From an uncultured Porticoccus sp. (GTDB lineage Bacteria; Pseudomonadota; Gammaproteobacteria; Pseudomonadales; Porticoccaceae), in assembly GCA_950063125.1 (NCBI GenBank), contig CATLZI010000094.1:1-7830 (forward strand): 7,830 bases of DNA. The letters run 5' to 3'. The notes under the pieces were generated by a model that was not told the DNA's origin, searched no databases, and saw only the letters and a program-made list of their open reading frames with translations. Shown piece by piece: positions 5,992 to 7,830 of the stretch (position 1 is the stretch's first letter; the number at the start of each line of letters is the position of its first letter). The translations under genes were made by a program, and so were the position numbers.

Positions 5992-7830
5992 CCGTTGCCT
6001 GATCCAACTGCTAATGCAGATACCAGTGAGAATGAGAATAGTAACGGAGAGACCAATAACAATGTAGCGGTGGTCACGAATGATGCGCGTTCGGTAACGG
6101 AAGATCAGGACCTGAACCCGGTGGACAGTGTGCCGGATACGGTGCTGAGTGTAACCGGCGCGATCAGTGTGTCGGATGTTGATCAGGGCGAAGGAGCCTT
6201 TGATCCGGCGACGCTGTCGTTTGGTGGTCGGACGAACTCGAACGCGCTGGACACAGACACGACTGAGCTGGGGACACTGACGTTGCTGGATGACCAGGGC
6301 AACTACAGTTTTGCGGTGGACAATGCGGCGGTGCAGTATCTGGCGGCGGGGGACGCGGTGGTTCAGACCTGGACAGTGGACTCTGTGGACGGCAGTGGCA
6401 CGAGCACCATCACGATTACGATTAATGGTACAAATGACGGACCCGTGGCCAACCCCGATACCAATTTTGTAAATGAAAGTATTGATGGGGCAGATGCCCC
6501 AATAATTTTCGGGAATGTCATATCAGGTGGTGATAATGGAATAGATTCGGCCGATTCTTTTGCTGGTGCCGAGCAATATGCCGATGTCGCTGACACAGAT
6601 GTTGATCTTGGCGATACCCTGAGAATAGTCAGTATAAATAATCAATCAGTCAGTTTGGGAACAACGGCCTCTAATGGAACGCAGCTTGCCGGTTTATATG
6701 GTGTTTTGACTATTGGAGCTGATGGTTCATATGCCTACGACCTGGATGATAGTAACCCTCTGTTAGCCAGCCTGAATACCGGAGAAGAGTTGAATGAGGT
6801 GTTCAACTATACGGTTTCTGATTCAAGTGGCGCAGAGAGTTCATCTACATTGACGATCACTGTGAATGGTCAAAGCCAGGATCAGCCTCCGCCTCCGCCT
6901 CCATTAGAACTTGGTGTTACAAAAAATTTATACGTTGGCCTAGATGAACTGGTTATCAAAAACCTTCAAGTCGGTTTTGTGGACGCTGCTTTTGTCAATG
7001 GAACGGCAAACACTTCAGAATATAATACGGATTCCGATCCATATATTGACCAATTGGGCTGGGGCAGACCTGTCAGTAGCACTGGCCAGTCTGGCTACAC
7101 ACTGGTTGACAATACTCTCTTCAGTTCAGAAACCGGGTCAACAGTAAACGTTGGCTCAACCTTCAAACTCGCGGACTTCCAGCATTTAAATTTTCCCATA
7201 GCGGTCAACTCGTCACAGCTCCAGGAAGTCTATCTGGTTCTTAATATGGATGTAGTGATCAATGGGGTACATCTGGAAAAACCGATTGATTTAAAACTGC
7301 TGATGAGTCACGACGAAACCCCTAATGATGGCGCTGATCCCCGGGATATTATTTCACTCCCTCCGCAGATGATTACTGTCAACCTCGAAGGCTTCAATTA
7401 TGATTTTCATGTGCTGGGATTTCGGGATGTTGATGGTAATTTGGTTGAGGCAATTTACACAAATGAAAATGCAGTAAATGACTTTGAGATTGTCGGCAGC
7501 TTCACTTCGTCATCTGAAAACCCTCAGGTACTGGATAGTGTTTCCGGAACCGTCGGGGTGGGGAATGATGATGTCGTCACTTGGGCTGATACGTCCAGTG
7601 AATACGGCACTCTGACCGTCAGCGAAGATGGCAGTTATGAATATATACTGAATGGTGATATCAAGAACGTGCTAGGCGTTGGTGAGAATCTGGTGGATAG
7701 CTTCGAATATACGGTTACCAATCAGAATGGTAGCACTACCAGTACACTGGAAATAAATATTTCCGGCTATCAGAATATTTACGGCTCTTCTGGAGACGAT
7801 TCCCTGGCGGGTACATCAGCGAATGAATAT
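5497..7830 (+). CDS. LapA-type type I secreted RTX adhesin with retention module, 5' part (runs off right edge)
   Basis: This is a giant-adhesin-class secreted protein, presumably exported by the three upstream proteins and held at the cell surface to mediate attachment and biofilm formation. The frame is open for 778 codons to the window edge with no stop; it was translated by hand. Order of parts: retention module (about 1-165), with SPDGSLRELKMGDPIHEGD at 35-53, ISFADGSVRQL at 65-75, TAAG at 124-127 and GLQFSLLGGEVTP at 142-154; a PPPLPDP linker (164-170); a VCBS-like module (about 191-315, ending ITINGTNDGPV); a second VCBS/cadherin-like module (about 318-458); six consecutive prolines (464-469); a THxN/choice-of-anchor K-like domain (about 472-670); a third VCBS-like module (about 676-757); and the start of an RTX block (YGSSGDDSLAGTSANEY, 762-778). 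There is no Sec signal peptide, as expected for a C-terminal type I secretion signal, which lies beyond the window. The protein is acidic and cysteine-free in the visible part. I leave the symbol empty because orthology to lapA cannot be shown from architecture alone. Confidence 0.93.
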   Translation, partial: MNEQTSQASTVESGQGQQILGFVASTEGATVVVVSPDGSLRELKMGDPIHEGDVIQVTDGSHVAISFADGSVRQLNSGDSFVVGLDSHQQLAAIESAEEENPEFQDLLATLVAGEDIAEDQDATAAGAENGASGTGDEIGQGLQFSLLGGEVTPTAGIDPDYVPPPLPDPTANADTSENENSNGETNNNVAVVTNDARSVTEDQDLNPVDSVPDTVLSVTGAISVSDVDQGEGAFDPATLSFGGRTNSNALDTDTTELGTLTLLDDQGNYSFAVDNAAVQYLAAGDAVVQTWTVDSVDGSGTSTITITINGTNDGPVANPDTNFVNESIDGADAPIIFGNVISGGDNGIDSADSFAGAEQYADVADTDVDLGDTLRIVSINNQSVSLGTTASNGTQLAGLYGVLTIGADGSYAYDLDDSNPLLASLNTGEELNEVFNYTVSDSSGAESSSTLTITVNGQSQDQPPPPPPLELGVTKNLYVGLDELVIKNLQVGFVDAAFVNGTANTSEYNTDSDPYIDQLGWGRPVSSTGQSGYTLVDNTLFSSETGSTVNVGSTFKLADFQHLNFPIAVNSSQLQEVYLVLNMDVVINGVHLEKPIDLKLLMSHDETPNDGADPRDIISLPPQMITVNLEGFNYDFHVLGFRDVDGNLVEAIYTNENAVNDFEIVGSFTSSSENPQVLDSVSGTVGVGNDDVVTWADTSSEYGTLTVSEDGSYEYILNGDIKNVLGVGENLVDSFEYTVTNQNGSTTSTLEINISGYQNIYGSSGDDSLAGTSANEY
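5866..5877 (+). other. Predicted LapG-type protease cleavage site (TAAG) in the adhesin
   Basis: The codons ACA GCC GCA GGT encode Thr124-Ala125-Ala126-Gly127, the same tetrapeptide that LapG cuts between the two alanines in P. fluorescens LapA (residues 107-110 there). It follows a predicted acidic helix and precedes a flexible Gly/Ser-rich stretch, which is the expected context. Cleavage between Ala125 and Ala126 would release the adhesin from the cell. The protease itself is not encoded in this window. Confidence 0.8.
6067..6441 (+). repeat. VCBS-like adhesin module 1 (GC-rich)
   Basis: Residues 191-315 carry the VCBS pattern: NDARSVTEDQDL at the start, LSVTGAISVSDVDQGEGAF in the middle, GTLTLLDDQGNYSFAVDN, then DAVVQTWTVDSVDG and the closing TITITINGTNDGPV. 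Such modules form the extended beta-sandwich stalks of large adhesins. Its DNA is markedly richer in G+C and in codons such as CTG, GCG, ACG and GTG than the following modules. Confidence 0.75.
6448..6870 (+). repeat. VCBS/cadherin-like adhesin module 2
   Basis: Residues 318-458 begin ANPDTNFVNES and contain VADTDVDLGDTLRIVSIN, LYGVLTIGADGSYAYDLDD, EELNEVFNYTVSDSSGA and the closing STLTITVNG. This is the typical strand pattern of a VCBS or bacterial cadherin-like domain, with an insertion after NVISGGDNGID. The sequence is diverged from module 1 at both protein and DNA level. It is followed directly by the polyproline linker. Confidence 0.7.
6886..6903 (+). repeat. Short CCTCCG hexanucleotide repeat encoding six prolines
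   Basis: Three units (CCTCCG, CCTCCG, CCTCCA) encode Pro464-Pro469 as a rigid linker between the second VCBS-like module and the next domain. Slippage by whole units would change only the number of prolines and would not break the frame. A run of six prolines is expected to need elongation factor P for smooth translation. Confidence 0.75.
6910..7506 (+). other. THxN / choice-of-anchor K-like extracellular domain within the adhesin
   Basis: Residues 472-670 do not look like a VCBS, cadherin or RTX unit. They contain an ordered motif set: LGWGRPVSSTGQSGYTL (520-536), FKLADFQHLNFPI (556-568), MSHDETPNDG (603-612), FNYDFHVLGF (633-642) and a closing NDFEIVGSF (661-669). As I recall, WGxP...GQS, a THxN-like FxHxNxPI segment and an ETPN segment in this order are the signature of THxN and choice-of-anchor K domains, usually found in surface proteins with various sorting tails such as PEP-CTERM. 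Here FQHLN replaces the THxN motif. The exact family needs a profile search. The function is unknown; a ligand-binding or adhesive tip domain is an inference. Confidence 0.55.
7522..7767 (+). repeat. VCBS-like adhesin module 3
   Basis: Residues 676-757 contain VLDSVSGTVGVGNDDVVTW, YGTLTVSEDGSYEYIL, LGVGENLVDSFEYTVTNQNG and the closing TSTLEINISG, the strand order of the C-terminal half of a VCBS-like domain. It is shorter than modules 1 and 2 and bridges the THxN-like domain and the RTX start. Confidence 0.65.
7783..7830 (+). repeat. Start of RTX (hemolysin-type calcium-binding) repeat block, cut by window edge
   Basis: The last 16 codons read GSSGDDSLAGTSANEY. The GxxGDDxLxG segment matches the beginning of RTX nonapeptide repeats, which bind calcium in a parallel beta-roll after secretion. 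Only the first repeat is visible, so the size of the block is unknown. Confidence 0.6.

Noticed and set aside
6290..6472. Short plus-strand open frame inside the adhesin gene
   Set aside because: It is an alternative frame of the GC-rich VCBS module; the adhesin frame is continuous and carries the recognisable motifs.
6886..6903. Phase-variable microsatellite
   Set aside because: The repeat unit is six bases, so slippage keeps the frame and cannot switch the gene on or off; there are only three units.
1..7830. Mobile elements, CRISPR array, tRNA/rRNA genes, toxin-antitoxin or phage genes
   Set aside because: No transposase or integrase motifs, no regularly spaced direct repeats and no RNA gene patterns were seen; nearly all of the window is accounted for by the five genes described.

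Overview
The window looks like a chromosomal segment of a Gram-negative gammaproteobacterium, probably marine or aquatic. This rests on a DusA-type tRNA-dihydrouridine synthase, a full inner membrane-periplasm-outer membrane type I secretion machine, and a LapA-type surface adhesin. The genus cannot be fixed from the sequence alone.

Layout. Positions 1-285 (minus strand) hold the first 95 codons of dusA, which runs off the left edge. A 147-bp divergent intergenic region (286-432) separates it from a plus-strand cluster that fills the rest: a LapB-type ABC exporter (433-2595), a LapC/HlyD-type membrane fusion protein overlapping it by one base (2595-3959), a 152-bp AT-rich gap with a perfect TATAAT hexamer (3960-4111), a LapE/TolC-type outer membrane channel (4112-5428), a 68-bp leader with a strong Shine-Dalgarno sequence (5429-5496), and a large secreted adhesin (5497 to the right edge, at least 778 codons, no stop reached).

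How the genes fit together. The three transport proteins make the trans-envelope type I secretion channel, and the adhesin next door is its obvious substrate. The adhesin starts with an N-terminal retention module containing a TAAG di-alanine site at residues 124-127, the same tetrapeptide cut by the periplasmic protease LapG in Pseudomonas fluorescens LapA. This predicts that the adhesin stays threaded through the LapE-type channel until a LapG-like protease, controlled by a c-di-GMP-binding LapD-like protein, releases it. Neither lapD nor lapG is in the window, so that part is inference.

The adhesin is the most interesting gene. After the retention module come two VCBS/cadherin-like modules, a short polyproline linker, and a roughly 200-residue domain with motifs (WGxP, GQSGY, FQHLNFPI, HDETPN) that I recall from THxN / choice-of-anchor K-type extracellular domains. 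A third VCBS-like module and the first residues of an RTX calcium-binding block follow at the window edge. The first VCBS module is clearly GC-richer than the DNA after it, which suggests domain shuffling or gene conversion. No tRNA, rRNA, CRISPR array, insertion sequence or integrase was found.
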